A stretch of DNA of 64,000 nucleotides from Aphanothece sacrum FPU1. GTDB taxonomy: Bacteria; Cyanobacteriota; Cyanobacteriia; Cyanobacteriales; Microcystaceae. Location of the stretch: positions 372,001 to 436,000 of the forward strand of contig NZ_BDQK01000013.1 of NCBI RefSeq assembly GCF_003864295.1, in the 5' to 3' direction. Made by a program: the position numbers and the translations under genes. The notes beneath the pieces were generated by a model. The model was not told where the DNA came from, searched no databases, and saw nothing but the letters and a program-made list of their open reading frames with translations. Below are positions 24,950-33,970 of this stretch, piece by piece. Every line of letters begins with the position of its first letter. Position 1 is the stretch's first letter.

Positions 24950-25462
24950 GTGGATTTATCCCTCATTCCTGCTCAGCCTAAACCTGGTTTAATCAATGTT
25001 TTGATTGAGATTCCCGCAGGTAGTAAAAATAAATATGAGTTTGACAAAGATCTTAATGCTTTTGCCTTAGATCGGGTACTCTATGCGTCTGTGCAATATC
25101 CCTATGATTATGGCTTTGTTCCTAATACTTTAGCTGATGATGGTGATCCCCTCGATGGCATGGTATTAATGGATCAACCCACTTTCCCTGGTTGTGTCAT
25201 TGCGGCTCGTCCTATTGGTATGTTAGAGATGATTGATGGGGGCGATCGGGATGAAAAAGTTCTGTGTGTTCCCGATAAAGATCCTCGCTATACTCACGTA
25301 AAATCCCTCAAAGATGTTGCTCCCCATCGTTTAGACGAAATTGCCGAATTTTTCCGTACTTACAAAAATTTGGAAAAGAAAGTCACGGAAATTTTAGGTT
25401 GGAAAGATGTAGATGCTGTACTTCCCCTAGTGGAACAATGTATTAAAGCGGCGAGTAAATAG
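24950..25462 (+). CDS. ppa: inorganic pyrophosphatase (family I)
   Basis: Hydrolyses pyrophosphate, pulling biosynthetic reactions forward. The 170-residue protein has the family I pattern: [26 protein letters not shown] and the metal-binding [12 protein letters not shown] (D-x-D-P-x-D), followed by a conserved late Lys-Asp segment. Length is typical of the bacterial hexameric enzyme. The start is a GTG at 24950 after CGGAGAGAG. Confidence 0.96.
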   Translation: MDLSLIPAQPKPGLINVLIEIPAGSKNKYEFDKDLNAFALDRVLYASVQYPYDYGFVPNTLADDGDPLDGMVLMDQPTFPGCVIAARPIGMLEMIDGGDRDEKVLCVPDKDPRYTHVKSLKDVAPHRLDEIAEFFRTYKNLEKKVTEILGWKDVDAVLPLVEQCIKAASK

Positions 25463-25523
25463 CATTTTTTAATGTCATTGCGAAGGGGTAGATTTCTACT
25501 ATAGCATTACTGAAAAAGTTTAA

Positions 25524-25551
25524 GTAGGGGTCAACGGCCGTTGACCCCTAC
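25524..25551. repeat. 28-bp palindrome, GTAGGGGTCAACGG family
   Basis: A perfect copy (two 14-base arms, no loop) between ppa and ndhM. With no loop and no T-tract it is a poor terminator, and its recurrence marks it as a dispersed repeat. Confidence 0.65.
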
Positions 25552-25659
25552 AGGATTCTTGGGGATGATAACCCCTGAAGCAATCAATGATTTTATTGCC
25601 CTTTTCTAGAAGAAAGTAATATCATCACAATAGTATTAATTATTTTACCTGCAACAACT

Positions 25660-26016
25660 ATGCTGTTAAAGTCTACAACTCGTCATATTCGGGTCTATAC
25701 GGCTGAAATCAAACAAAGTGAACTCATCCCCAGTGACAATGTCTTAACCCTTGATGTAGACCCGGATAATGAGTTTAATTGGAATGACGATGCCTTACAA
25801 CGGGTTTACAGTAAATTCGACGAGTTAGTAGAATCCTGCAGTGGAGAGGATTTAACTGATTATAATTTACGTCGTATTGGCTCAGATTTAGAACATTTTG
25901 TCCGTTCTCTCTTACAAAATGGAGAAATTAGCTACAATCTTAATAGCCGGGTTTTGAATTATAGTATGGGGCTACCTAAAATTGAAAGTCCAGAAACGGA
26001 AGGTAAATATAGGTAG
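25660..26016 (+). CDS. ndhM: NAD(P)H-quinone oxidoreductase subunit M
   Basis: NdhM is an oxygenic-phototroph-specific subunit of thylakoid NDH-1, acting in cyclic electron flow, respiration and CO2 uptake. The 118-residue protein starts with [16 protein letters not shown] and contains the family segments [15 protein letters not shown] and [18 protein letters not shown] with [13 protein letters not shown]. It is a soluble protein without membrane spans. It is transcribed after ppa with a 197-bp gap, so an own promoter is likely. Confidence 0.93.
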   Translation: MLLKSTTRHIRVYTAEIKQSELIPSDNVLTLDVDPDNEFNWNDDALQRVYSKFDELVESCSGEDLTDYNLRRIGSDLEHFVRSLLQNGEISYNLNSRVLNYSMGLPKIESPETEGKYR

Positions 26017-26163
26017 TAGATTAACACACCTCAAATAGTTCATTAACTGTCACAGGTGCGAGGGGGCAATAGAAGTATTAATTTAATTAACTTTTCGTTA
26101 TACCCCCGAAGCAATCTCTAGGTCTATTACAACATTTTAGCGGTCAGTATAGTAGAGTCAAAA

Positions 26164-26412
26164 ATGGATGAAATTTCAGACCCTAAATCCTTAAATATTT
26201 GGGATTATAAGCCTTGGTGGTGTCAACCTTGGTCAATTTTGCTAACTGGAATCATCATTGTTAGTGGAGGTTGGTTTATCACCAGGATTCTTTTGCTTAC
26301 TGTTATTTTATCTGTTTTAATTGTTGTTTGGTGGGGGTATTTTTTAATGATTTATCCCCGACTTTTTAAAGAATATTTAGAGCAAGAGTTAAAGAATTTT
26401 CCGATAAAATAG
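26164..26412 (+). CDS. small two-span membrane protein (cyanobacterial conserved)
   Basis: 82 residues with a Trp-rich N-terminus (YKPWWCQPWSILLTG), two adjacent hydrophobic spans (about 23-60) and a charged tail. It resembles conserved cyanobacterial/plastid proteins of a domain of unknown function (DUF6737 by my recollection). The position after ndhM on the same strand is noted, but no link to NDH-1 is claimed. Confidence 0.65.
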   Translation: MDEISDPKSLNIWDYKPWWCQPWSILLTGIIIVSGGWFITRILLLTVILSVLIVVWWGYFLMIYPRLFKEYLEQELKNFPIK

Positions 26413-26501
26413 CAACAATATTTCTAGAGAATGATTACTGACGGTTTGTTTCCGCGCTTTGCCAATATATAGTTTAAATGCGTCTTAGCTTATGAGAATT
26501 G

Positions 26502-27887
26502 CTATAAATTCCGAGGCGGTATTTCTCGTCCTTGATAAAATTGTCGTTCTAATTTACCTAATCTCCACCAAAATCCTATCATAATTAGTATGATTAAAGT
26601 TAATAAACTCACCCAAATTGTTGCTTCTTGACCTAATATTAATATTAATAAAGGTAGCAAACTAAAGATTAAAGTAGCAAGTATTATCAGTCCTAATTTA
26701 ACTCTTTTTAAATTAGCTAAAGCCGTACGACAACTAGCACATTTTTTTGTATGAGAATGATATCTTTCTAGTAAACTATCAGTAGAAAGGGGGAGAGATA
26801 AAGAAACATTAGGAAAAGGTTCAGCCTGATATTGATTCACCCAAAGACGCAATTGAGAAACAAATAAATCTGCTTTTGTGGGTAAATAAAATGCCTTATT
26901 AAAATTAGCACTACCTCCTAATTCTTCGAGATAACGTTCTTGATAATGTAAGAAAATTTGATCATCTTCAAGTACTCCATTTTGCCCTAAATGGGAGTAC
27001 CAACGAGGGGTTAACTTAATAAATATTCCAGGTAATTTTGCCGCGAATTTAAAAGGAAAACGAGCAAAAATTCGACACTCTCCTTTACGAATAGGAGTAG
27101 CATAAACAACCGTTAAAGTTCGGCCAAACTGTTTAGAAGTTAAATCATGCCACATCAGTCCAGGTGCAATAAAAGTCGTTTCTTGTCGTCCTAATGTTCC
27201 TTTACGGGGGCCTTCTTCCCAAACTCCTTTAAATCCCCATTTTCCCGATTCTATCACCTCTAATTCTACAGGGGCGGCATTTTTGCGGTTGCCTACGCTA
27301 AGATGATGAGTATAGGGAAGGTGACTCGAATCTAGGACATTTTCCATTAAGGTAAAAGCATCATAGGGTAGGTCTCGGAAGGTATTCAGACAAATCCAAC
27401 CTTCAGGCTCTTTTTCTAAGATATCAACCACAGGAACGGCTGTTTTTACCGCATTTTCGGGATTACCTCCATAGACAAATAAAAGTCCTTGACGTACTAT
27501 GATAGGAAATGCCCTTACAGATGCTCTGACGGAGGTTTCCGCTTGACTTCCTGGGAGTTGTTGAGGAATAATTTGACATTGGCCGGTTCCTGAAAAAGCC
27601 CAACCATGATAAGGACATTCTAAACATCCTTGTTCATTAATTCTGCCTTGGGATAGGGGGGCTAAACGATGAGGACATTTATCTTCAAATACCTGCCAAG
27701 TGTTTAGTTTTTCGTCCCACCAGATGACTAAATTAATGTCTAATAGGGTAAAAGGAGTGGGTTTAGTTTTGTCTAAATCTTCAACATAATGGACAGGATA
27801 CCACACTTCTTTGGGGTCAAAAAATTCGGGGTTGATTCCACCTGCAGTTAAGCTTGAATTTTCGAGGGAATTAAGTAAAGATAGCAC
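26502..27887 (-). CDS. Rieske non-haem iron oxygenase, pheophorbide a oxygenase/Tic55-like
   Basis: A 461-residue monooxygenase of the PaO/Lls1-PTC52-Tic55 group. The Rieske centre is C71-x-H73 and C91-x2-H94 (CPHRLAPLS and CPYHGWAF). The mononuclear-iron site lies in the ENVLDSSHLPYTHH segment near 190. The family's C-terminal CxxC (KKCASC, about 375) is followed by two membrane spans. Plant relatives open the pheophorbide ring, but cyanobacterial members may act on another substrate. It is probably thylakoid or envelope bound. Confidence 0.86.
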   Translation of the reverse strand: MLSLLNSLENSSLTAGGINPEFFDPKEVWYPVHYVEDLDKTKPTPFTLLDINLVIWWDEKLNTWQVFEDKCPHRLAPLSQGRINEQGCLECPYHGWAFSGTGQCQIIPQQLPGSQAETSVRASVRAFPIIVRQGLLFVYGGNPENAVKTAVPVVDILEKEPEGWICLNTFRDLPYDAFTLMENVLDSSHLPYTHHLSVGNRKNAAPVELEVIESGKWGFKGVWEEGPRKGTLGRQETTFIAPGLMWHDLTSKQFGRTLTVVYATPIRKGECRIFARFPFKFAAKLPGIFIKLTPRWYSHLGQNGVLEDDQIFLHYQERYLEELGGSANFNKAFYLPTKADLFVSQLRLWVNQYQAEPFPNVSLSLPLSTDSLLERYHSHTKKCASCRTALANLKRVKLGLIILATLIFSLLPLLILILGQEATIWVSLLTLIILIMIGFWWRLGKLERQFYQGREIPPRNL

Positions 27888-27945
27888 AAAGTTTAAAAAT
27901 TAATAAGGTTTGTACATTAAGCTATTTAATAATTGTAGTTGGGTG

Positions 27946-28020
27946 TTGGGTTTCGTGCCTCAAACACCACTTCCTCTACTTGGGGAAACCCCAAGACCGG
28001 AGTGGTTCCCCAACCTACTA
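27946..28020. repeat. compound REP-like repeat, GTTGGGTTTCGT family
   Basis: Contains TTGGGTTTCGTGCCTCAA and a second inverted pair built on CTTGGGG/CCCCAAG. A shortened relative is at 32873-32926. It separates two tandem minus-strand genes. Confidence 0.5.
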
Positions 28021-28035
28021 TAATTAGGGTGAGAA

Positions 28036-29235
28036 TTATTCTTCCCAAATTCCTAATTCTTTTAAGGATTCTCGTAATTTTTGTGCTTCTTTATGACAAT
28101 CTTGTGCTTCATAAAGATTAATTGCTTCTTTAAATGCTTGAGAACTTTCTGCTAATTTCCCTAACTTAAATAATACTACCCCTAAATTTTGATGGGCAGG
28201 GGCATAAGTAGGACTCAAAGATAATAATTTCTCATAAACATTAACCGAGTCTCCAAATCGTCCCATTTGACTGTAGGTCATGGCTAAATTATAATAGCCT
28301 GTAACAAATCCTGCGTCAATTTGTATGGTAATTCCATACACTTCTGCTGCTTTTTTTAAGTCACCAATACCCTGTAATACTACTCCTAAATTGTTATAAG
28401 CCCCTAATTTTAAAGGCCCCATAATTTTCTGTTCAATTGCTTTTTGATAATGTTTAATCGCGTTTTCGTAATTTTGTTGGCGAGTATAAGCATTAGCTAA
28501 ATGATAATGTAATTCAAACAAAACATGAGTATCTGCTAGATTAGATTTTAACCCCTGTTTCAGTAATTTTATGCCTTTTTTCTCTTGCTCAACTTGTAAA
28601 TAAAGGGCCCCCAATTTACTACAAGTATAAGCATCAGTTGGATGTTTCTCTAAAAATCCTTCCATGGCTTTTTGCGCCCTGGTATACTTATCTAAAGACG
28701 CGATCGCCCCTGGTGTATAACCATAATGAAACATAGAAACAGCAGGAAGTTCAGCAATTTTCCAGTGATTTTCTTTCTTTAATAATTCCGTCACACTATC
28801 ATCAATCATGGCATGATAAGGACGAGAAAATTTAATCTCTGGATGTTTACGAAATAACCGAGAAACTAAAGAATAAGGAGACTGAGACGCGCCAATTTCA
28901 TGACGGACTAAATTAACTACTAAACTATCTGGATTTTCGATAGCTTCTTTGAGTTGTTCGACAACTTTATTGTTTAAAAGTTCATCAGCATCTAATACTA
29001 ATACCCAGTCTCCTGTGACATATTCTAATGCCACATTACGCGCGATCGCAAAATCATTACACCAAGCAAAAAAAGGAACCGTCGCCCCAAATTGTTTGGC
29101 AATTTCTACCGTTCTATCTGTTGATCCGGTATCCATTACTATCATCTCATCAACAACGTTTTTAACGCTGTCTAGACATTGAGGTAGGTTCTGTTCTTCA
29201 TTTTTGACAATCATGCACAGACTGAGTTTTGTCAT
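28036..29235 (-). CDS. family 2 glycosyltransferase with TPR repeats
   Basis: A 399-residue protein. Residues 1-about 190 are a GT2 (GT-A) domain: LSLCMIVKNEEQNLPQCL, MDTGSTDRTVEIAK and the metal-binding D-x-D in LVLDADELL. From about 200 on are at least four tetratricopeptide repeats (AYNNLGVVLQGIGDLKKAAE, GYYNLAMTYSQMGRF, AHQNLGVVLFKLGKLAE). Such GT2-TPR proteins are common in cyanobacteria and are thought to glycosylate peptides or proteins. Acceptor unknown. It is 17 bp after the DUF2993 gene, likely one transcript. Confidence 0.85.
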   Translation of the reverse strand: MTKLSLCMIVKNEEQNLPQCLDSVKNVVDEMIVMDTGSTDRTVEIAKQFGATVPFFAWCNDFAIARNVALEYVTGDWVLVLDADELLNNKVVEQLKEAIENPDSLVVNLVRHEIGASQSPYSLVSRLFRKHPEIKFSRPYHAMIDDSVTELLKKENHWKIAELPAVSMFHYGYTPGAIASLDKYTRAQKAMEGFLEKHPTDAYTCSKLGALYLQVEQEKKGIKLLKQGLKSNLADTHVLFELHYHLANAYTRQQNYENAIKHYQKAIEQKIMGPLKLGAYNNLGVVLQGIGDLKKAAEVYGITIQIDAGFVTGYYNLAMTYSQMGRFGDSVNVYEKLLSLSPTYAPAHQNLGVVLFKLGKLAESSQAFKEAINLYEAQDCHKEAQKLRESLKELGIWEE

Positions 29236-29252
29236 AGTTCCTCATTATTTGA

Positions 29253-30011
29253 TTACTTACGTTGAGGAAATTGATCGATTTTCGCCATTCCATAAAAGAT
29301 AATTTGTTGATTACGAATGCGAATCCGATCAACCCGTAATTGGGTTCCATCTAAGGCAAATTTATCTAAGTCTAGCAAAGCATTTACATGATCGATCAAC
29401 GCTTTTCCTAATGCGATCGCTTGCTCATTTCCTTGATAAACTACATCAATAAATTGTAACTTACGTCGCTCCTCAACTTGTAATTGAGCAGTAATATCTA
29501 CTTCAATGATTTCTGATTGGTTCCCTAAACTAATCTGACTTTGAATACCTAAAGACTTATCATCATTGACTTTCATTTTGGTATTCTGAAAGTTGAGAGA
29601 TTGTCCCTCATATTCCAACTTTTGTAATTTTTCTACTACAAAGGGAGTATTAAATGAGTTGGTTAAGTCTTCTTCCGTTAACATCACCCTCATGGTGGCT
29701 TGGGTGGGTTGTCTTAATTGTACCTGCCCTTTGAAAATTGCTCCGAAATCGATAGAAACTGCTTCGACATACAATTCCATGTCTTCAATGCGTAAGCCAT
29801 TGTACATCAACATTCCATTGCCGATGAAGTCAAATCCGTCTACACTGCCTTGGAGTAACTTAGCAACGGGTTCGGCCCGTACAGTCGCGGATATTTTACC
29901 TGTTCGCTTGAACAAGGCTGAAATAGCCGCGCTAACTGCTTTGCTGACGATTTTATCGCCACTTTGATTGGGGAAGGGTAAGGTGCCAAACACGAGTGCT
30001 GTCATTTCCAT
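29253..30011 (-). CDS. DUF2993/LmeA-family lipid-binding-like protein
   Basis: A 252-residue protein with the DUF2993 pattern of alternating beta strands, including VRAEPVAKLLQGSVDGFDF, LRIEDMELYVEAVSIDF and MRVMLTEEDLTNSFN. The mycobacterial relative LmeA is a periplasmic phospholipid-binding protein. Here no signal peptide is clear, so location and ligand remain open. The divergent partner at 30365 is the ferrochelatase-like gene. Confidence 0.8.
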   Translation of the reverse strand: MEMTALVFGTLPFPNQSGDKIVSKAVSAAISALFKRTGKISATVRAEPVAKLLQGSVDGFDFIGNGMLMYNGLRIEDMELYVEAVSIDFGAIFKGQVQLRQPTQATMRVMLTEEDLTNSFNTPFVVEKLQKLEYEGQSLNFQNTKMKVNDDKSLGIQSQISLGNQSEIIEVDITAQLQVEERRKLQFIDVVYQGNEQAIALGKALIDHVNALLDLDKFALDGTQLRVDRIRIRNQQIIFYGMAKIDQFPQRK

Positions 30012-30364
30012 TACTGGGTTGTACGCATTTTGATTTTAACATTAAGAATTATTAAGTGCTGTAACATTTCTTTACAAAGATTTGTACATAGAGATTAGTC
30101 AATTGAGACCATTTAACTTAATCTACAATTACAGCACACCCTCCAGGGAGACTCAAGGAACTTAATTAAATAAAGTTTAAATCTTTGTTGGCAAAAGCTG
30201 GATTTTGGATCTCTTATCAATGAGTTAACTTACACTGACTTAAATCTATCTTGAAATTATCCCCCCCCAGGGGAGGGTATCTTATACTGAGAATAAGAGG
30301 GTTTGTACAAGATAACCCCTAAATGTAGATTTACTAATTAGCAAGTGCAGTTGAGGGTAAGAAC
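30012..30364. other. divergent intergenic region, no gene seen
   Basis: A 353-bp gap between DUF2993 and the ferrochelatase-like gene. A run of eight C (30261-30268) with GGGGAGGG just after it can form a GC-rich hairpin. No riboswitch I recognise is present. Confidence 0.35.
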
Positions 30365-31519
30365 ATGGTTGCCACATCCGAACAAATATATCAACAGTCT
30401 ATAACTGGGTTAAAGGCCAGCGATCGCGTGGCTGTGTTATTAATGGGTTATGGTGAAGTGGAAAGTTATGAAGATTTTGCCAATTATAATGAACAAGCAT
30501 TGAATCTTTTGACGGCTAAATTTGCTCCTGTTCCTACTTGGTTTTATCCTCCCATAGCGAAGTTATTGGCTATTTTTGATTTACATGAATGGCAACATCA
30601 ACACGATCATTTTATTTCTCCTCATAATCATATTTTTGAACATCAAAGAGAAAGTATTGAGCAACAATTACAAGAAAAATGGGGCGACCGTGTTCAAGTT
30701 TTCAAAGCTTTTAATTTCTGTAAGCCTTTTTTACCTCATGAAGTTTTAACGGAAATTAAAGCGCAAGGATTTGAGAAAATACTGATTTATCCTTTGTTAG
30801 TGGTAGATTCTATTTTTACCAGTGGTATTGCGGTTGAACAAGTGAATAAATCTCTTGAACAATTAACTGAAGGAACGGAACATTGGGTCAAGGGTTTAAG
30901 ATATATTCCTTCCTTTTATAATGAACCTAAATATTTGGACTTAATGGCCAAATTAGTTGAGGATAAAATTACTGAGGAATTAGGGAATAAATATCTTCCG
31001 TCTCAAATTGGTATCATTTTAATGAATCATGGTTGTCCCCATGAAGCAAAAGGGTTTACTTCAGGTATTGATGAAAGTCAAATGTTATATGAATTAGTCA
31101 GAGAGCGATTAATTCATCGTTATCCTTTAATTTCTGTAGGTTGGTTAAATCATCAAACTCCTTTGATTAAATGGACTCAACCTAATGCAGAATTAGCAGC
31201 TAAAAACTTGTTGGAATTAGGAGCAAAATCTTTAATATTTATGCCTATTGGGTTTGCTACTGAAAATCATGAAACTCTCTTAGATGTGGAGCATATTATT
31301 CATCATTTACAGCATAAACATTCGGATGTTACCTATGTGCAAATGCCTTGTGTGAATGATCACCCCGAATTTTGTAAAATGGTGGCACAATGGGCAGATT
31401 CTCACATTGCTGATTTATTATCAGCCGAAGCGTTAACTGTAAATCCCTCTTTAGCGAGGGTAAAATTAAATGCTGAACATCATCATGATCATGCTCATAA
31501 TGGACATCATCATCACTAA
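30365..31519 (+). CDS. divergent ferrochelatase-family protein with His-rich tail
   Basis: 384 residues. The fold signature is that of HemH/type II chelatases: VAVLLMGYGEVESYEDF at the start, ILMNHGCPHEAKGFTSG in the middle, and FMPIGFATENHETLLDVEH near 300, corresponding to the ferrochelatase active-site His/Glu motif. It lacks the C-terminal chlorophyll-binding (HLIP) helix of the main cyanobacterial ferrochelatase. Instead it ends in HHHDHAHNGHHHH, suggesting metal delivery or storage. Probably a second chelatase; metal and tetrapyrrole are unknown. Confidence 0.75.
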   Translation: MVATSEQIYQQSITGLKASDRVAVLLMGYGEVESYEDFANYNEQALNLLTAKFAPVPTWFYPPIAKLLAIFDLHEWQHQHDHFISPHNHIFEHQRESIEQQLQEKWGDRVQVFKAFNFCKPFLPHEVLTEIKAQGFEKILIYPLLVVDSIFTSGIAVEQVNKSLEQLTEGTEHWVKGLRYIPSFYNEPKYLDLMAKLVEDKITEELGNKYLPSQIGIILMNHGCPHEAKGFTSGIDESQMLYELVRERLIHRYPLISVGWLNHQTPLIKWTQPNAELAAKNLLELGAKSLIFMPIGFATENHETLLDVEHIIHHLQHKHSDVTYVQMPCVNDHPEFCKMVAQWADSHIADLLSAEALTVNPSLARVKLNAEHHHDHAHNGHHHH

Positions 31520-31546
31520 TTAATAATAAATAATTGTAGGGACACA

Positions 31547-32155
31547 TGGGGCAAGGACATATTAACATTTAGTTGACAATCATAATTTTCCTATGCCTTG
31601 CCCCTACAATTATTAATCATTGATAATTAATGCAAAAAACCTTGTCAAACTTGACTTGACATGATATTATATAGATAATGGAGAATCTGCGCGCATATAA
31701 CCTGTCTCCTAACAGCAAAAAATGTAGGGACACGACGTTAACAATCTTCGTATAAAACCATAATCTATAAATTGCCGTGTCCTATTAATTAAATCAGCGA
31801 TCGCCTAATATGGGGCAAGGCAATATTAGAATTTAGTTGACAATCATAATTTTCTCATGCCTTGCCCCTACAATTATTAATCATCGATAATTAATGCAAA
31901 AAACCTTGTCAAACTTGACTTGACATGATATTATATAGATAATGGAAAATCTGCGCGCATATAACCTGTCTCCTAACAGCAAAAAATGTAGGGACACGAC
32001 GTTAACAATTTTTGTTTTAAACCATAATCTATAAATTGCCGTGTCCTATTAATTAAAACAGCGATCGCCTAATATGGGGCAAGGCAATATTAACATTTAG
32101 TTGACAATCATAATTTTCTCATGCCTTGCCCCTACAATTATTAATCATCGATAAT
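31547..32155. repeat. 264-bp tandem repeat, about 2.3 copies
   Basis: The same unit begins with TGGGGCAAGG at 31547, 31811 and 32075, exactly 264 bp apart; CGATAATTAA-type segments recur with the same spacing at 31621, 31885 and 32149. Copies differ at only a few positions. Each unit contains two inverted repeats (TGGGGCAAGG with CCTTGCCCC; TAGGGACACG with CGTGTCCTA). No ORF runs through it. It fills the gap between the ferrochelatase-like gene and pdxH. Confidence 0.9.
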
Positions 32156-32197
32156 TAAGGAAAAACCCTAACTAAAACTTTATTTACATTAACAACA

Positions 32198-32836
32198 ATG
32201 GATTTAGGCGCATTAAGAGAAGACTACACCCGCAACGGATTATCCCGTGAAGATCTTAATATTAGTCCTTTTAAACAGTTTGAAAAATGGTTTCAACAAG
32301 CTTGTGAAGCTGAGTTACCTGAACCGAATGCGATGAGTTTAGCGACTGCTTCGTCCCAAGGAGAACCATCATTAAGAACGGTTTTATTAAAATATTTTGA
32401 TGACAAAGGGTTTGTTTTTTTTACCAATTATGAAAGTAAAAAAGCACAACAAATTGCTGAAAATCCAAAAGTAGCTATCTTATTTCTGTGGTTGCCATTA
32501 GAACGTCAAGTAAAAATTCAAGGAACAGCCACTAAAATTACCACAGCAGAATCTTTGAAATATTTTGTCACCCGTCCTAGAGGTAGTCAACTAGGGGCCT
32601 GGTGTTCTTCCCAAAGTTCAATTATTACCTCACGACAACTATTAGAAATGCAGTTTGAAGAACTCAAGCAAAAATTTGATCAAGGAGACATTCCCTTACC
32701 TTCATTTTGGGGGGGTTATCGCATTATTCCTCGACGTTTTGAATTTTGGCAAGGACGACCTAACCGATTACATGATCGCTTTTCTTATACAATAAAAGAT
32801 CAAGAAAATTGGGAAATTCATCGTTTAGCACCGTGA
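32198..32836 (+). CDS. pdxH: pyridoxine/pyridoxamine 5'-phosphate oxidase
   Basis: An FMN enzyme that forms pyridoxal 5'-phosphate. The 212-residue protein shows [34 protein letters not shown], and the C-terminal [19 protein letters not shown] with RLHDRF, the FMN/PLP-binding signature of PdxH. Complete length. The 264-bp repeat array ends about 40 bp upstream, so its promoter must lie within or just after the repeat. Confidence 0.95.
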   Translation: MDLGALREDYTRNGLSREDLNISPFKQFEKWFQQACEAELPEPNAMSLATASSQGEPSLRTVLLKYFDDKGFVFFTNYESKKAQQIAENPKVAILFLWLPLERQVKIQGTATKITTAESLKYFVTRPRGSQLGAWCSSQSSIITSRQLLEMQFEELKQKFDQGDIPLPSFWGGYRIIPRRFEFWQGRPNRLHDRFSYTIKDQENWEIHRLAP

Positions 32837-32872
32837 TTTTTTTATGCTACTGAAAACGGAAATGACCCTCTG

Positions 32873-32926
32873 TTGGGTTTCGTTCCTCAAACGCCACTTC
32901 CTCTACTTGGGGTCTCCCCAACCTAC
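32873..32926. repeat. REP-like repeat, GTTGGGTTTCGT family
   Basis: A shortened relative of the repeat at 27946-28020, starting 37 bp after pdxH. It contains GTTGGGTTTCG followed by CTTGGGG and CCCCAACC. Confidence 0.5.
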
Positions 32927-33029
32927 GGAAATTATTTATTATTTAATTACAATATGTTAATCTCGAAGCACATAAACAACCAATTATGCTAGTATCTGGG
33001 ATAAATTTACAACCATTTCTTGATCACCT

Positions 33030-33527
33030 ATGGGCAAGGTTCTGGTGCTAAACGCCTCTTACGAGCCGCTCAATATCACGAGTTGGCGCAGAGCGGTTGT
33101 CTTGTTGCTTAAGGGGAAAGCCGAGCAACTTGAAGACAATGGACAAATTCTCTATCGTGATTTTCCCTTTCCTTCTGTAATTCGGCTACGGCACTATGTA
33201 AGAGTTCCCTACAAAGAAATACCTTTAACCCGGCGTAATATTCTCGAACGAGATCGCCACGCTTGTCAATACTGTCACTATAAAGGAGAACAATTAACTC
33301 TCGATCATGTTTTTCCGCGATCGCGTGGTGGTGGAGATACCTGGGAAAACCTAGTTGCTGCTTGTGTGCGCTGCAACGTCAAAAAAGGGAATCGTACCCC
33401 CAAAGAAGCCAATATGATCCTGCGATCGCAACCCCGTCGCCCCTATAGTAGTCTACATTTTGAACTCGTTAAACATACCAGAGGAAATCTTAATCATGAG
33501 TGGCGAAAATATGTGATCGGCATTTAA
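33030..33527 (+). CDS. HNH endonuclease family protein
   Basis: 165 residues. The C-terminal half carries a complete HNH motif: CQYC, LTLDHVFPRSRGGGDTWENL and CVRC, with two CxxC zinc pairs framing the catalytic DH. The N-terminal half (VLVLNASYEPLNITSWRRAV) is typical of this widely conserved cyanobacterial group, usually a solitary chromosomal gene. DNA or RNA cleavage is implied by the motif; a biological role is not known. Confidence 0.88.
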   Translation: MGKVLVLNASYEPLNITSWRRAVVLLLKGKAEQLEDNGQILYRDFPFPSVIRLRHYVRVPYKEIPLTRRNILERDRHACQYCHYKGEQLTLDHVFPRSRGGGDTWENLVAACVRCNVKKGNRTPKEANMILRSQPRRPYSSLHFELVKHTRGNLNHEWRKYVIGI

Positions 33528-33539
33528 TTAATAGCCTTG

Positions 33540-33740
33540 TTAACCTTCTAATTGTGCCACCTGAAACCCCATTTCACATTCATAAACAGCCGCTTGATTA
33601 TTCCCTACTGTACCAACAGAGTGACCACAATCTAGCTTACCATGATGCCAACGGGGTAAGCCTTGACGATCAGCCAATAAACAGCCCTGACAAACTTGTT
33701 GGACAGATAAAATATTTTCACGGGTTAAGACAACCAACAT
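33540..33740 (-). CDS. small Cys-containing conserved cyanobacterial protein
   Basis: 66 residues, function unknown. Visible are CQGCLLADRQGLPRWHHGK, LDCGHSVG and YECEMGF, a set of Cys and His residues that could bind a metal. The start codon is preceded by AAGGAGAGG at good spacing, which supports this frame over the longer overlapping plus-strand frame. It ends 12 bp from the convergent HNH gene. Confidence 0.65.
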   Translation of the reverse strand: MLVVLTRENILSVQQVCQGCLLADRQGLPRWHHGKLDCGHSVGTVGNNQAAVYECEMGFQVAQLEG

Positions 33741-33970
33741 CTAACACCTCTCCTTAATGTCCAATGATCTTGAATTTCATTGTAATCCGTTAACAGGAAA
33801 ATTATGGTTTTATCAAAAAAATTGCTACATAGCTTAATTTATTGTAATTATTTTCAAAATTAGACCCAAATTTTGGGAGGCTGAGGTTCATTGAGTTGGC
33901 CTTGCCAGTGAAATTAACTATAATGTTTAATTTGGGACATTGTGAGCCAACACAAAAGGATTGACAAAAC

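Noticed and set aside
33500-33757. 85-codon plus-strand frame opposite the small Cys protein
   Set aside because: The opposite frame has a good ribosome-binding site and a Cys/His pattern; this one overlaps the HNH gene end and looks like its shadow.
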